A stretch of DNA of 64,000 nucleotides from Psychrobacter urativorans (GTDB lineage Bacteria; Pseudomonadota; Gammaproteobacteria; Pseudomonadales; Moraxellaceae), in assembly GCF_001298525.1 (NCBI RefSeq), contig NZ_CP012678.1, forward strand, positions 2,666,001 to 2,730,000, given 5' to 3'. Both the position numbers and the translations under genes were made by a program. Position 1 is the stretch's first letter. Each line of letters opens with the position of its first letter. The notes under the pieces were generated by a model. That model had not been told where the DNA came from. It worked only from the letters and a program-made list of their open reading frames with translations, and did no database searches. Positions 6,651 through 15,909 of this stretch are shown here, in pieces.

Positions 6651-9063
6651 AGAGGGCGTACGCCTTAAACATATGTCAGTAGAGGACGTCAGTCTTGTCA
6701 TAAAGAGGTTAGTACCTGATGATTCTCCTTTAGCAGAACAAGTACAAGCTTTGGTTTTTGAGTTGATATTATTATCACCCAAGTACCTTCTTGATATGCA
6801 AGAGTTTATCTCATCTGCTGATCCAATTTTATTAAGTGATGATGACTTTCAAGCAATCATCTCTATGGTAAAAACGAATAAAAATACAGAGGCTTGGGCG
6901 GTCTCTTATATGTTGGCGCAGTTTGCTACTGATCAGAAAAATAAGTTATTCACTGATGCATACTGGCAGTTTATGAGTAAGTATCTACAAATAATGCTAC
7001 TGATCGCGCAGAGTGATGACAATCACTATAAAAAAATCAGCAAGCTTGGCGTCAGGGTTAGGATGGCGTTAGATACCGACTCATCTCAAGCAGGCATCTT
7101 AAAACAGCTCATTACAATCCACGCCTCATCTAATAATGCTTATAAAAACCTGAATGACATTGAAGCCTATGAAAAGAGTAAGTATCGTGAAGAAAAAGAC
7201 GCTTCTGCTAAAACTGATAATATCGCTAAAAAAATAGGAGAGATAAGGCTCGCTTATGAGGTCGCTATCAAAGATAAGGCGTTTATTGAAAGAGAGCGCC
7301 GAGCAAGTAGGCAGGATAGTGAGCCGAAAAACGTAAATGATACAAGAGCAGCTCGGTATACAGATGAAACAACTCGGCTGATTCGAATCGCTGATTATGA
7401 GCACAAAGACAATGTTGCTAGACCAGAAAATATAGCAGATGATGATCCACCAGCACTATTAGACAATGATTACGCGCCGCCTAGAGCAGTAGCCAAATCA
7501 TCGCAGCTGCAGCAGTTTCAAGTAAAGACCAATTATTTACACAGTAAGCGCAATCAGCTCTTGTTGCCAAGTAATACTAGAGTGCTTCCTATACTCAGTT
7601 ATCAGATTTTATTCAAAAAATTGTGGGATGTAGTGATCAAGGGCGATTTATCAGAGCGTCAAGTTGCTACGGTATTATTATTGTCTTTATTATCAGGCAG
7701 ACAAATCAACGTCATAGCTTCAGAGATCAGCACCAATAAAAGCCAAAGACAGTTTTTGGTTGAAGATGATAGTGGCGAAACAATCATCAAGAATACGATT
7801 AATGTCACCCTAAATCGACGTGGTAAGATAAAACCCCATATCAAAAGTGATAGTAATTATTTTAGTTTGCCACTACCGCACTCCATACAAGCCATACTGC
7901 AGTACAAGTTTGAAGTGAAAAAAGACGTAATTGATGAGCTATTAAAAACGCTTAAAAGCGACTTGGTATTGCCCTCTTTTTCTAGTCAACATATTGAGTC
8001 TGCTCTAGCATTCATTATCAAACATGAGATAAAACAACCTTTGCATGCTGACATGATAACCGGAGTAGAGGTCGAACACTCATCGCCATTATACTATACC
8101 AGTATTGAGATATCCTCTCTGCTGGACACCTATCAATCAGCGCTTAAAATACTAAGTGATCGTTGTTTTAAAAGCTTTAATGATATTTACTTTCATAAAA
8201 TCGAGAATACCGAAGTAGCCTCAAAAATTTTAAACCTGAAAAGTCATCACTTGTATCAGGGATATCGATATTCTTGCTTCATAAAGATGCCGATCATAGC
8301 CAGTAATATTAATAAAAAATATGTTGGTAGTGAAATGGCTTTAGATGACAAAGTTTGCAGTAATTTTTTTAGCCTCTTAAATGCTCATGTACAAGACTAC
8401 AATGGCCATTTAATTCGTGATGCAAAAAATGGTAGAGATACCTATATCGAGCAGTTTAACGCATATAGTCTTTGGCTGTGGCACATCATTCAAATACAGA
8501 CGGGGATAAGACCAGTAAACGATGTGCCAGGTTATCTGCATCAATTTAATTTTATGCATGATATTTATTGGGTCTCAGATAAAGCCATACGTCAAGGAGA
8601 TGATGGCGGTCGTCTTATTCCAATCAGTCACTTCTTAAAAATAGCACTGCAGAATTACCTGATATATTTAAAACAATTTGCCAGTTTGCATAACCCTATA
8701 TACCCAAACCACCAATTGCGCATTGAAGAGATTTTACAATCACGAATACCACTGCTACAGGTATTTAGCTATAACCCTAAAGGATTTGTCGCTATCTCAC
8801 CAGGGCGTATAAGGAGGCTGTTAGGCAGTTTTTTAACTCATCAAGATAACTGGCTACGCCATCAACTGCGCTCAATGCTCACGAATAAAGTTGATGAAGT
8901 TTATATCTGCGCTTTATTCGGTCATGAACATGCGGATCAAGAGATGTTTCATCCGATGTCTTCATCGTCAATAATGCCATATAAATCGACATTGGCAGCG
9001 CATTTAGATGAGGTGGTGCAAGAGCTGCAACTGAAGCAAGTGGAGGTGACGCTTTATGGCTAA
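6640..9063 (+). CDS. Large tyrosine-recombinase-like protein (GmtY-like candidate)
   Basis: An 807-residue protein whose C-terminal part keeps the outline of a tyrosine recombinase. An arginine box (TGIRPVND, about residue 624) is followed by RLIPIS, an HxxR motif in LRHQLRS (about 741-745) and GHEH (about 760). Where the nucleophilic tyrosine should lie, the sequence is MFHPMSSSS, with phenylalanine in that place; the nearest tyrosine is several residues later (IMPY). It may therefore be a non-catalytic subunit or use a displaced tyrosine. A charged helical region lies at about 160-290 and a second arginine-box-like stretch (LLSGRQINVI) in the middle. It is coupled to both neighbours by overlapping reading frames, and probably acts with the next gene in moving the island. 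Confidence 0.65.
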   Translation: MENEEGVRLKHMSVEDVSLVIKRLVPDDSPLAEQVQALVFELILLSPKYLLDMQEFISSADPILLSDDDFQAIISMVKTNKNTEAWAVSYMLAQFATDQKNKLFTDAYWQFMSKYLQIMLLIAQSDDNHYKKISKLGVRVRMALDTDSSQAGILKQLITIHASSNNAYKNLNDIEAYEKSKYREEKDASAKTDNIAKKIGEIRLAYEVAIKDKAFIERERRASRQDSEPKNVNDTRAARYTDETTRLIRIADYEHKDNVARPENIADDDPPALLDNDYAPPRAVAKSSQLQQFQVKTNYLHSKRNQLLLPSNTRVLPILSYQILFKKLWDVVIKGDLSERQVATVLLLSLLSGRQINVIASEISTNKSQRQFLVEDDSGETIIKNTINVTLNRRGKIKPHIKSDSNYFSLPLPHSIQAILQYKFEVKKDVIDELLKTLKSDLVLPSFSSQHIESALAFIIKHEIKQPLHADMITGVEVEHSSPLYYTSIEISSLLDTYQSALKILSDRCFKSFNDIYFHKIENTEVASKILNLKSHHLYQGYRYSCFIKMPIIASNINKKYVGSEMALDDKVCSNFFSLLNAHVQDYNGHLIRDAKNGRDTYIEQFNAYSLWLWHIIQIQTGIRPVNDVPGYLHQFNFMHDIYWVSDKAIRQGDDGGRLIPISHFLKIALQNYLIYLKQFASLHNPIYPNHQLRIEEILQSRIPLLQVFSYNPKGFVAISPGRIRRLLGSFLTHQDNWLRHQLRSMLTNKVDEVYICALFGHEHADQEMFHPMSSSSIMPYKSTLAAHLDEVVQELQLKQVEVTLYG

Positions 9064-12000
9064 GCCAATAACGCTCGCTGGGCATAAGCTCAGACAAGCC
9101 AAACAAAAACAGCAAAAAGAGGCGCTAAGAAAAAAAGCGGCAAACTTAGTGACCGCTTATTTACAGCAGTATCAAGCAATCGACCCTACTGACATATCAG
9201 AACATTATCATGCGATTGACGCTCAGCTTTCAAATGCATTCACAACCTTTAATAATTACCGTGTAGCACGGCAAGGGTTCTTAGACGCGGTAAGAGCGTA
9301 CAATAAAGCCAATCATTGTACGTTAGATGAGCCAGTCGTTCCTATTGTGGCTGAACGAGATAAACTTACCATCAGCTATGAGTGGTTTGTTGAAGGTTCA
9401 AAGGTTTCAAGTACTTGGGAGGCGATGCAACTATTTTGGCAGAATAAGCGCAAGTTTAGTGCCAATGACTATGTGACTTACTTTTTATATAGCAGTATTA
9501 TATTCGGTGGTCTAAATGATTTACCTGCACTAAAAGCATTGTATAAATGGGTATTTAGCGATCGAAAATTACATCTTGTTGATTTAGAAAAACAGACTGA
9601 ACATCATAAGAAGTTAGATGCTAATAAAATTTTGCTCGTGATTCCTTTAGAGATCAGTGATGACAAATATGGTTGCAGAGTTGATGGCAATGATGACGCA
9701 TTGATTCGCTATGTGTCTTATATTCCTGATGACCTAAGTCTTATGTTTCTATACGCCTTAAGTGATACTGATGTAAATAAGCGTAAAATACAGCAGTTTG
9801 AGACGATTATCAAAGGATTGAACAATACGTTTGAACTTACTTGCCGAGATCCAGAAAAAATCCATTTATCATATCTTATCAAATATGCTAATTTTCATTG
9901 GCGCCAGTGGCCTGGTAGTGCTATAGATGGCGCTGATAGTCTTGTCATGCAAGGACAGCTTAAAAGTACATCACTACCTACTGAGCAATTACTTAGTTAT
10001 AACCAAGAAATCATTCAAAAAATCCAATCTTATATTACTTGGCAACAGCTGTTTATTAAAGGCCCATCATCAAACGATACTTCTAAGCCAAGTAACAGCT
10101 ATCCCGCTTTCAGTAAAAACATCATTCAGCTCATTCAAGAAGGATTGAAAGGGACTCGAGCATCTGCTAAAGATACTATTAACAACGTAAAAAATGACTT
10201 TCCTCAGCCTAACGCAATACGTCTGCTAGGTTGGGTACTATTTTTACTAGAAGGTAATCAAACCAACCTAAACTCAGTTAGTAAGTACGTCGGTTGTATT
10301 GGACGTGAATGGCTTATGTTGACGATGGATGAAGATTTAGAAGAATGGGGTACCAATGATTATGAAGAAATATATGAGCAAATCATCTTAAGTAAAGTCA
10401 AAGACGCTCGTAAAAAAGATGTTTTGCAGAAAGACCCGATCGATGATCGAGATGATATTGAGCTTGATTATGACGATGTCAAGAATAGTAGAGGTGATGA
10501 TTTAGAGGAACCAATATCTGATTTAGAGCAAGCGCTAGACCAAAATGTCGACTCAAAAGATGAATGCAAACAATCCACTAGCCTAGATGAGCTCAAAAAC
10601 ACTCAGTCTTACACTTACGGACGACTACGCGCTTTTCATCGATATCAGATGCAGTATTTCGATGCTCCTGACGTGATTTTTGCATGGGGAGAAAACAAAC
10701 AGGTCGTCAAAGCGAGCATGGTCTCACCTCGGGTGTATAACGCCATGCATAGCGCACTACAAGCATCTGAGTTAAACAAGAGCCAAAAGCTGTTATGCCA
10801 GACGATATTAATTTTAGCGTATCGTACTGGCATGCGCATTAATGAGATTGCAGGTATAAAACTCAAGAACGTAAAAGAGAGCTCAGATGTTAGCGTTGTA
10901 CTGACGCCAAACCCTTATCTACGTCTTAAAAGCAGCAGTGCTAAAAGAAGAGTGTTGTTGGAGGCACTTTTAAAGAAAGATGAGCTAAGGATAGTTACGT
11001 TATTTATTGCTCAGCAAGAAAGAATGGGGGCGTCCTATTTGTTCTCTCAAGGCGTGGGTAAGCAGCCTCTACCAACGTATTTCTTTAGCAATTTGATGAG
11101 AATACTATGGGATGGAGTGCTTGGGCAAGATAGTCACAATTATACTTTTCATAGCCTTAGACATACGGCAATCAGTCAGTTAGCGCTAGCTATTAATGGT
11201 TCGGCATTAGCAGAGGTGATGACCGACTATACCCAGCAGGAATGCCAGAACATCGCTGACAGCTTGGTAGGCTATCATCAAATCCAGGGTGCTTGGTTTG
11301 GGCTAGCGAGTTTTGTAGGTCATCTGACTTGTGACACAACTTTTGAGCATTATATCCATACCGCACATTTGTTAGCAGGGTGGCAGCTGAGCAACGCTAA
11401 AATAGAGATACCTTTTACGGTACTGAAAAGTATAACTGGTATAGATTATCAAACTGTCAATTATCATGATAAAACCGCCTATGACAAATCTACTAAAGCG
11501 GTAGCGTTGAAGAAATTAAGACATTACTTTGCCAAAAAGCTAAAAGCACATCACACCCCTTTATTTACAGCACCCAATGTGAGCACCCAACTTATCCAGT
11601 GGAGTGCTGAAGGTGAGGGGATACAGCACTCTATTTTTATTGATGCAAGGTACGATGCTGTTATAAGTTTTATAAGAGAGGTAGATAAAGTTAAGCCTGA
11701 GCTGCGCGATAAAGAGTTGGAAAATATAGCGATAAAACACGGTATTCACCTAATCAATGCACTAGCTTTATACAAAAACGCGAGTGGCTTGAATAATAAC
11801 GATAAGCTCATTACCCAAGTCAAAGGTCAAACTGCTCAAGCGATTATTACCACGGCATTGGATAACGCTTATAACCTGTCCGTACAGAAACCTGATCAAT
11901 TAAGAGAGTTTGTCAGTATTTATAAGCAAAAGCACATTACCTCTAGATCTTACTTAAAATTTGGTATTAAAGAGTCACAACATGATTTGTTGGCTGAGTT

Positions 12001-12268
12001 TTTGAAGATAGCCTGTGAAATTATTGCTCCTCACCATTGGCAGCTAACTTCTAGTAGTATAAAGGAGGTTAGGGACTTTAAGAGAAAGCATAAAATTGAT
12101 AGTACTGTTAGGGTGGAAGCCAACCAACACTGTGTAGGCTTTGAAGTTAGAGTTGTGAGAAAAATGAACTCTAAATCTGAGAAACAAACTAATTATGAGT
12201 CATCCGGTGTCTTAAAGTTTTTAGGAGAGATGTTAATGGTACTGCTTGAACAGGATAGTGAGGAATGA
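9056..12268 (+). CDS. Very large tyrosine recombinase/integrase (GmtZ-like candidate)
   Basis: A 1070-residue protein with a complete tyrosine recombinase active site in its middle third: Arg in YRTGMRINEIAG (about 595), a beta-hairpin Lys near SSAKRR (about 628), HSLRHT supplying H and R (about 700-703), GHLT (about 757) and the nucleophile in FEHYIHT (about 766). Members of this superfamily cut DNA through a 3'-phosphotyrosine and exchange strands at specific sites. The protein is 2-3 times longer than phage integrases. About 580 residues precede the catalytic domain, including an acidic linker near 450-510, and 300 follow it. It is the third gene of the coupled trio and the only member with all catalytic residues, so it probably performs the chemistry. 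Confidence 0.8.
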   Translation: MAKPITLAGHKLRQAKQKQQKEALRKKAANLVTAYLQQYQAIDPTDISEHYHAIDAQLSNAFTTFNNYRVARQGFLDAVRAYNKANHCTLDEPVVPIVAERDKLTISYEWFVEGSKVSSTWEAMQLFWQNKRKFSANDYVTYFLYSSIIFGGLNDLPALKALYKWVFSDRKLHLVDLEKQTEHHKKLDANKILLVIPLEISDDKYGCRVDGNDDALIRYVSYIPDDLSLMFLYALSDTDVNKRKIQQFETIIKGLNNTFELTCRDPEKIHLSYLIKYANFHWRQWPGSAIDGADSLVMQGQLKSTSLPTEQLLSYNQEIIQKIQSYITWQQLFIKGPSSNDTSKPSNSYPAFSKNIIQLIQEGLKGTRASAKDTINNVKNDFPQPNAIRLLGWVLFLLEGNQTNLNSVSKYVGCIGREWLMLTMDEDLEEWGTNDYEEIYEQIILSKVKDARKKDVLQKDPIDDRDDIELDYDDVKNSRGDDLEEPISDLEQALDQNVDSKDECKQSTSLDELKNTQSYTYGRLRAFHRYQMQYFDAPDVIFAWGENKQVVKASMVSPRVYNAMHSALQASELNKSQKLLCQTILILAYRTGMRINEIAGIKLKNVKESSDVSVVLTPNPYLRLKSSSAKRRVLLEALLKKDELRIVTLFIAQQERMGASYLFSQGVGKQPLPTYFFSNLMRILWDGVLGQDSHNYTFHSLRHTAISQLALAINGSALAEVMTDYTQQECQNIADSLVGYHQIQGAWFGLASFVGHLTCDTTFEHYIHTAHLLAGWQLSNAKIEIPFTVLKSITGIDYQTVNYHDKTAYDKSTKAVALKKLRHYFAKKLKAHHTPLFTAPNVSTQLIQWSAEGEGIQHSIFIDARYDAVISFIREVDKVKPELRDKELENIAIKHGIHLINALALYKNASGLNNNDKLITQVKGQTAQAIITTALDNAYNLSVQKPDQLREFVSIYKQKHITSRSYLKFGIKESQHDLLAEFLKIACEIIAPHHWQLTSSSIKEVRDFKRKHKIDSTVRVEANQHCVGFEVRVVRKMNSKSEKQTNYESSGVLKFLGEMLMVLLEQDSEE

Positions 12269-12602
12269 GACTGATATAGAATAGCTTTTATCGTCAGATT
12301 AGGTAATAAAACCTCTAGAGTTAATTTTTACGGATTTGACAGCATAGATCAGATGGCTTCAAATTTGAATTCTCGAGTGTATTGGTTGCGTTTGTTGGTA
12401 ATACTATTTTCCTTTTTTAAGTTAGTATAACCTCTTAGCAACTGTCCAATTTAATTATGCCAATACAATTCATTACTTTTATTTGGAAATATATAGTAAC
12501 GTTTTAAACAAGCCTTATCTGTCTGTATTAATCATATAAAAATATGATAACAAAACTTAAGACATTGTTATAAACCATTTTAATTAAGACTAAGAAATAT
12601 TT
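12269..12602. other. Intergenic region upstream of the drmAB-like module
   Basis: A 334-bp AT-rich gap with no coding frame I can support. An inverted repeat, ATAACAA and TTGTTAT separated by 11 nt (12547-12571), lies about 30 bp before the drmA-like start and could be an operator. No strong terminator follows the trio, so readthrough into the next operon is possible. Confidence 0.5.
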
Positions 12603-15600
12603 ATGAATAAACAAAACTATACCAAATCCCGACTACGGGTAACCGACTGGCTAAGAAGTCAACTGATAGGCCCAGCAACTGACATAAATAATGGTGACTT
12701 ATCAGGTATTTCACCGCTTTCACGCTATCCCATTGGCGTGCTGTATCCGATTGATGCTAGTGGCGAGGGCATAGATCCTGCTTGTGAGGATAACGATGAT
12801 GTAACCCTAGGTAAATCTAGTGAAGAGGATAACGAGGAGGTCTTTGTTAAGCGTCGTTATGTGCCGCCCTCATCGGTTGGGTTTTCATTTTTTATGGCAA
12901 ATAGTGACTGGCAGCTGCAAGTTGATGCCAGTGCTAGCCGCTATCAGTTAGCCGATCATCTACAGCTAACTTCGGACGGGCAGATTAAAAAAGAGGGACG
13001 ATACGCATCAACAGAGGATTGGGCGTTCAATAGAGAGCAGCTAGGGGGTGATGGACAGACCGTTACTATTGATCATGAAGGCGAGTACCCTGTTTTTTTT
13101 GTGAATGAAGCGGGTAGTGTAAAACCGTTAGCGTTTATCAATGTCTTAGAGTATGACCATGATAGCGGCAAGATAATTACTATCTCTTTAGTCAATAAGC
13201 AAATAATTGAGGATGCTAATGCTGGCGATTATTACTGGCAGCGAGCGTTTAAGTCTTTATTTGAGGTAACGCTAGATTGTTATATTGAGCAAGGAGTTGT
13301 CGGTGAGTATCCTGATATTAGCTATCAAGATTTAAGCTTAGAGTATCAAGAGCTACATCTACAATATCAGCATAAAAAAGTCTATGCCATCGGTCATGGC
13401 GCAGCTGTGGACTGGAAGATAGCTGATAAAGTCAATGATAATATAAAAAGCAGCACTATAAAAGATGATGAGGTAAATAATAGTATAGCTACGCCGCATA
13501 TTTATACTGATTTTATGCCGACTTATGAGGTACCTATTGTCACAGCAGATATTGCTATCAATGCAGATTTTGATGTATTACTGCTCAAAAATTTAATAAA
13601 CATCCAAGACAATCGCCTACAAATCTGTGGTGCATTAGATGAATTTATTGATGGCTATCAACAGTGGATCAACACACAAAGAGCCGATGTAGATAAATTC
13701 GATGATACAAGACGGCAAGTAGGTACTGGCATTATAGAGCGTATGGACGTGGCAAAATCGCGTATACGTCAAGGTGTACATTTACTCAAAAACGATAGCG
13801 TCGTTGCAGAAGCGTTTGGTTTAGCCAATCAAGCGATGAGAGAGCAGATGATACAGTCGGGCTATGATGTGCCGAAGTGGCGACCTTTTCAGCTTGCTTT
13901 TGTATTATTAAGTCTAGCCTCTTGTATAGATGAAACAGACGATTACCGTCAAGAATTAGACTTGATTTGGTTTCCGACAGGCGGCGGCAAAACAGAGGCT
14001 TATCTAGCCGTTGCCGCTTTTGTTATTCTGTGGCGTCGTCTTAGCTTTTCTGCGGTGGCAGCTGGTGGCACGGTCAGTATGATGCGCTATACCCTGCGAC
14101 TATTGACCACTCAGCAGTTTATGCGCGCCTGTCGTCTTATCTGTGCTTTGGAATTACTGCGCTTAGACTATCCAAGATTAGGCGAGGAGCGTATCAGTAT
14201 TGGTCTATGGGTAGGGAGTAACAGTAGCCCCAATACTTTAAGACAAGCACAAGATATCGTTAATAAAATACAAGGTGGCAAGCGTGAGGAGATGAGCCAG
14301 TTTGTATTAACCTCATGTCCATGGTGTCAAACCCCTTTTGATAATGTCGCAAAAAATATAAAGATTGGTTTTAAAAGTTTTGACTTTCATTGTAGCAACT
14401 TACAATGTGCGTTTGGTGCGCAAAACATAGCCTTGCCTTGCCAAGTGGTCGATGAGGTATTATATGTCAAACCGCCCACTTTATTGATTGGAACCTTAGA
14501 TAAATTTGCCATGCTGGCTTGGAAACCTGAGACTCAAAGCTTTTTTGGACGTCATGGCAACCGCCCTCCTGAGCTTATTATTCAAGATGAGCTGCATCTC
14601 ATATCTAGTGCATTAGGCTCTATTGCGGGCATTTATGAAGCGGCAATATCAACAGTGATTGAGCAAAAGCTCGTCGGTCCCAAGTATATTGCGTCTACAG
14701 CGACGATAAAAGAGGCCAATACTCAAGTCAAGAAGCTATTTGCTCAGCAGCCTGCTATTTTTCCGCCTGTCGGTATCAGTTCTGAAGATTCCTACTTTGC
14801 CAAAACAGTGGCGCTTGATGAGCAGCCAGGGCGCTTGTATTTAGGTTATCTAGCGCCTATGCTCAGTCGACAAAGAAACTTGGCACCACTCGCCGCCGCG
14901 TTATTGATTGCTCCTCTTTTATTATTCTCTAAGGATGCTGATGCCGAAGTACTGTTAGATGCTTGGTGGAGTATGCTCGTCTATCACGGCAGTCTAAAAG
15001 GCGTGGGTAATAGCCATAATAGTTTCAATATTTTAGTGAAAGAGCATTATGAGCGCTTAATGCAGGAGTATCAGCAGCAAAAAGGGCTTGATAATAAGCA
15101 GATTGAGCAAGATGATGTTTGGCAGCTTATGAAAAAGCGCTTGCCAAGCCGTCTTAATATCGCGCAACTGACGAGCAACTCAACCGCTCAGCAAAACGAG
15201 ACCATTTTTTCAAGGTTGAAGTTTGAGCGTACCAATCCTGATAGTATCGATGTCGCGCTTGCAACCAATATGGTATCGGTAGGCTTGGATGTTAGCCGTA
15301 TGTCACTGATGGTGGTGAACGGTCAGCCGATTACTACCGCTGAATATATTCAAGCCAGTAGTCGTGTCGGTCGCAGTCATGTTCCTGGAATTGTTATTAC
15401 CAACTATTACCGCGACCAAAGCCGTAGCTTGTCACATTATGAGAATTTTCGTGCCTATCATCAGTCATTTTATCGTTATGTAGAGCCAACCAGTGTCACG
15501 CCATACACGTATCAAGCACGCAAGCGCGCGTTACATGCTGGGCTGGTCATTGTTCTGCGCCATTCAATCCCCTTTATGTTAGCGGACAACGATGCGCGAA

Positions 15601-15893
15601 ACTTCGATAAAAACGATGTGCAAATACAAGCAGTCATTCAAGCCTTTATTAATAGGTGTAGCAATGCTGATCCTGAACGTTGCCAAGAGATTGAAGCTCA
15701 TGTCAAGCAGATAATCAATGAGTGGCATCAAATTGTGGCAACTGATATCGATAATAGTGTTTGTTATAGCGCACTAGATGATAGATCAAAACAAAGTCTA
15801 TTGTACCGTCATGGTCAATCAGAAAGAGGTCAATGGGCAACGCTACAATCTATGCGTAATGTCGAAAATACTGGTCTGATGAAACTATTATGA
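12603..15893 (+). CDS. drmA: DISARM-type SF2 helicase DrmA
   Basis: A 1096-residue helicase. The Walker A motif is FPTGGGKTEAY (about residue 457), the Walker B/DExH motif is DELH (about 661), and the C-terminal RecA motif is QASSRVGRS (about 920), followed by a conserved tyrosine-rich stretch (SFYRYVEP). A zinc-cluster insert (CPWC ... CSNLQC, about 572-605) sits between the helicase motifs. The 450-residue N-terminal domain and the pairing with a DUF1998 protein are the hallmarks of DrmA. In DISARM, DrmA and DrmB form a complex that engages DNA ends of incoming phage. It heads a plus-strand operon; drmB starts 16 nt after its stop. No DrmC, DrmD or DrmE gene is adjacent, which is unusual. 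Confidence 0.85.
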   Translation: MNKQNYTKSRLRVTDWLRSQLIGPATDINNGDLSGISPLSRYPIGVLYPIDASGEGIDPACEDNDDVTLGKSSEEDNEEVFVKRRYVPPSSVGFSFFMANSDWQLQVDASASRYQLADHLQLTSDGQIKKEGRYASTEDWAFNREQLGGDGQTVTIDHEGEYPVFFVNEAGSVKPLAFINVLEYDHDSGKIITISLVNKQIIEDANAGDYYWQRAFKSLFEVTLDCYIEQGVVGEYPDISYQDLSLEYQELHLQYQHKKVYAIGHGAAVDWKIADKVNDNIKSSTIKDDEVNNSIATPHIYTDFMPTYEVPIVTADIAINADFDVLLLKNLINIQDNRLQICGALDEFIDGYQQWINTQRADVDKFDDTRRQVGTGIIERMDVAKSRIRQGVHLLKNDSVVAEAFGLANQAMREQMIQSGYDVPKWRPFQLAFVLLSLASCIDETDDYRQELDLIWFPTGGGKTEAYLAVAAFVILWRRLSFSAVAAGGTVSMMRYTLRLLTTQQFMRACRLICALELLRLDYPRLGEERISIGLWVGSNSSPNTLRQAQDIVNKIQGGKREEMSQFVLTSCPWCQTPFDNVAKNIKIGFKSFDFHCSNLQCAFGAQNIALPCQVVDEVLYVKPPTLLIGTLDKFAMLAWKPETQSFFGRHGNRPPELIIQDELHLISSALGSIAGIYEAAISTVIEQKLVGPKYIASTATIKEANTQVKKLFAQQPAIFPPVGISSEDSYFAKTVALDEQPGRLYLGYLAPMLSRQRNLAPLAAALLIAPLLLFSKDADAEVLLDAWWSMLVYHGSLKGVGNSHNSFNILVKEHYERLMQEYQQQKGLDNKQIEQDDVWQLMKKRLPSRLNIAQLTSNSTAQQNETIFSRLKFERTNPDSIDVALATNMVSVGLDVSRMSLMVVNGQPITTAEYIQASSRVGRSHVPGIVITNYYRDQSRSLSHYENFRAYHQSFYRYVEPTSVTPYTYQARKRALHAGLVIVLRHSIPFMLADNDARNFDKNDVQIQAVIQAFINRCSNADPERCQEIEAHVKQIINEWHQIVATDIDNSVCYSALDDRSKQSLLYRHGQSERGQWATLQSMRNVENTGLMKLL

Positions 15894-15909
15894 ATATGAG
15901 TAATAAACG

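Noticed and set aside
6087..12268. Recombinase-in-trio (RIT) element
   Set aside because: RIT elements have three tyrosine recombinases of ordinary size (about 300-400 residues); here one protein is too small and two are far too large.
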